A model generated the notes under the pieces. The model was not told where the DNA came from. It did no database searches and saw only the letters and a program-made list of their open reading frames with translations. Positions 62,559 to 64,000 of a DNA stretch of 64,000 nt are shown here, in pieces (the first letter of the stretch is position 1; each line of letters opens with the position of its first letter). Source of the DNA: UBA5069 sp964560495 (GTDB lineage Bacteria > Chloroflexota > Anaerolineae > Caldilineales > Caldilineaceae); the NCBI GenBank assembly GCA_964560495.1, contig CAZLMM010000027.1, positions 6,952 to 70,951 on the forward strand. The letters run 5' to 3'. The position numbers were made by a program, and so were the translations under genes.

Positions 62559-64000
62559 ATGACTACACCCATGCGCCAGCAGTACCTCTCCATCAAGGCG
62601 CAGCATCTCGACTCCATCTTGCTCTTTCGTCTGGGCGACTTCTACGAGACCTTCGATGAGGACGCCAAGATCGTCGCCCGCGTTTGCGATGTGGTGCTCA
62701 CCAGCCGTCCGGTGGGCAACGACCAGCGCGTGCCCCTGGCCGGCGTGCCCTATCACAGCATCGACGGCTATGTGGCGAAATTGGTGGAGGCCGGCTATCG
62801 GGTCGCCATCGCCGAGCAGATGAGCGAGCCGGGTCGCGGCCTGGTGGAGCGGGAGGTGCGCCGGGTCGTGAGCAAGGGCACAGTGGTCGATCCCGGCATG
62901 TTGGACGCGCGGCGCAACAACTACCTGGTCGCAGTCACCTTCGACAATCGAGGCCTGACCGCGGGCGTAGCCTATTGCGACATCACCACGGGCGAGTTCG
63001 CCGCCGCCGAGGTTACCGGCCTGAGCAACCAGGAAACTGAACAACGGGTGGGCGAAGAACTGAGCCGCCTCCACCCCAGCGAGCTCATCCCGGTGGACTG
63101 GCAGCCGGCCCAGTCGAGCATCCACGGCTTGATCAGCGCGCTGGCGCCCCTCATTTCCTCTGTGGAAGCCTGGCAGACCGCACGCGACACCGCGGCGGAG
63201 TCGCTCAAGCGCCACTTCAGAGTGGCGAGCCTGGATGGCTTTGGCCTGCGCGAACGCCCCGAAGCCGTGCGCGCGGCGGCCAGCCTGTTGGCCTATCTGC
63301 GCGCCATGCAGCCGGCGGCCCTGGCCCAGCTCACTCAGCTCCATTCCTACACGCTCAACGAGTTCATGACCCTGGACGAATCGACCCGGCGCAACCTGGA
63401 ATTGGTGGAGACCATGCGCGGGGGCGAGGTGAAGGGCAGCCTTCTGGCGGTGCTAGACAAGACCTTGACGCCCATGGGCGCGCGGCTGCTGCGGCGCTGG
63501 CTCAGTCAGCCGCTCCTGGACGTGACTGCCATCAACCGCCGACTCGACGCAGTGCAAGAACTGTACGATCAGACAACAGCGCGCCTGGCACTGCGCGAGC
63601 ATCTGCGCAGCCTGGGCGACCTGGAACGCTGGGTCAACCGCGCTATGCAGGGCATCGCTCTGCCGCGCGACCTCATGGGGATCCGCGAGGCGTTGCGCAA
63701 AATACCCGATGTCAAGCGCGTGGGCGAAGAAAACGCCCGTGGGCCGGTTGCAAATCTGCAAGCGCACCTTGCCAGACTGCCCGATTGTGGGGAGGCGTTG
63801 ACGCTGCTGGAAGCGGCGCTGGCCGATGAGCCGCCGGCCAACCTCGCCACGCCCGGGGTGATCCGCCCAGGTTACAGCGCCGAACTCGATGGCCTGGTGG
63901 AGCGCAGCCGCCACGCCAAAGACTGGATCGCCAACCTGGAACGCAACGAGAGGGAGCGCCTGGACATCAAGAACCTGAAGGTGGGCTACAACAAAGTCTT
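62559..64000 (+). CDS. mutS: DNA mismatch repair protein MutS, 5' part
   Basis: The reading frame is open to the window end (480 codons visible). The N-terminal mismatch-binding domain begins MTTPMRQQYLSIKAQHLDSI, and the F-x-E mismatch motif is F28-Y-E30 in LGDFYETF. Connector, lever and clamp regions follow (VPLAGVPYHSIDGYVAKLVE, TLNEFMTLDESTRRNLELVE, GSLLAVLDKTLTPMGARLLR). The ATPase domain lies beyond the window. It begins 50 bases after the CHAT stop, on the same strand. No ribosome-binding site of quality was seen. Confidence 0.95.
   Translation, partial: MTTPMRQQYLSIKAQHLDSILLFRLGDFYETFDEDAKIVARVCDVVLTSRPVGNDQRVPLAGVPYHSIDGYVAKLVEAGYRVAIAEQMSEPGRGLVEREVRRVVSKGTVVDPGMLDARRNNYLVAVTFDNRGLTAGVAYCDITTGEFAAAEVTGLSNQETEQRVGEELSRLHPSELIPVDWQPAQSSIHGLISALAPLISSVEAWQTARDTAAESLKRHFRVASLDGFGLRERPEAVRAAASLLAYLRAMQPAALAQLTQLHSYTLNEFMTLDESTRRNLELVETMRGGEVKGSLLAVLDKTLTPMGARLLRRWLSQPLLDVTAINRRLDAVQELYDQTTARLALREHLRSLGDLERWVNRAMQGIALPRDLMGIREALRKIPDVKRVGEENARGPVANLQAHLARLPDCGEALTLLEAALADEPPANLATPGVIRPGYSAELDGLVERSRHAKDWIANLERNERERLDIKNLKVGYNKV

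Overview
The window reads as a chromosomal segment of a bacterium, most likely a filamentous Chloroflexota of the Anaerolineae/Caldilineae kind. That is an inference from gene content: zinc-type S14, fused NuoC-NuoD, DUF4058, STAND NTPases with TPR partners, a CHAT protease, and a secreted protein ending in a YLPIV-type tail. No 16S rRNA is present to confirm it. No tRNA, CRISPR array or insertion sequence was seen.

0-11.8 kb is the distal S10/spc/alpha ribosomal supercluster, all on the plus strand: rplE (3' end), rpsN, rpsH, rplF, rplR, rpsE, rpmD, rplO, secY, adk, map, rpmJ, rpsM, rpsK, rpsD, rpoA, rplQ, truA, rplM, rpsI, closed by an intrinsic terminator. infA, normally between map and rpmJ, is absent. 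11.9-14.5 kb holds a MogA-like protein and a convergent DEAD-box helicase with a long leader.

14.6-23.5 kb is an accessory region. Two consecutive two-gene modules each encode an HTH-STAND NTPase followed by a separate TPR protein, which looks like a split NLR/MalT-type sensor. A small exported protein lies between them. A large secreted protein (degenerate M23-like, PKD, vWA) ends convergently to the second module. The second module and the vWA gene look more A+T-rich than their surroundings.

23.7-30.6 kb: an orphan complex I set (nuoB, fused nuoCD, nuoI), an MBL hydrolase, a DUF1858-like protein, a Cys-rich protein and a flavin oxidoreductase, followed by a probable small RNA. 30.9-35.3 kb: an envelope-type cluster (DUF2207, membrane zinc-ribbon protein, small helical protein, SPFH-winged HTH fusion). 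35.4-38.9 kb: a zinc ABC transporter and a Fur/Zur-type repressor, with a palindrome overlapping the transporter promoter.

39.1-46.4 kb: a peptidase-CysS-tail fusion, dinB, a 2-hydroxyacid dehydrogenase, DUF4058, two GNATs, an SDR and a histidine phosphatase. 46.4-52.8 kb: arginine and related biosynthesis (argC, argB, argD, a short N-acetylglutamate synthase, carA, hom). In front of argC is a clear attenuator: a strong promoter, a nearly leaderless Arg-containing leader peptide, and mutually exclusive protector, antiterminator and terminator helices. 52.9-64 kb: pyk, a ParB-like protein, a stand-alone GyrA C-terminal propeller, a lytic transglycosylase, a divergent alpha/beta hydrolase-CHAT protease pair, and the 5' part of mutS.

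Several families of intergenic hairpin repeats occur. In one, two copies share their flanks, a 16-bp stem length and a 9-nt loop, but the stem sequences differ with full compensation. The strongest candidates for undescribed biology are the arginine attenuator, the covarying hairpin element, the tandem split STAND/TPR modules and the probable small RNA at 30.7 kb.
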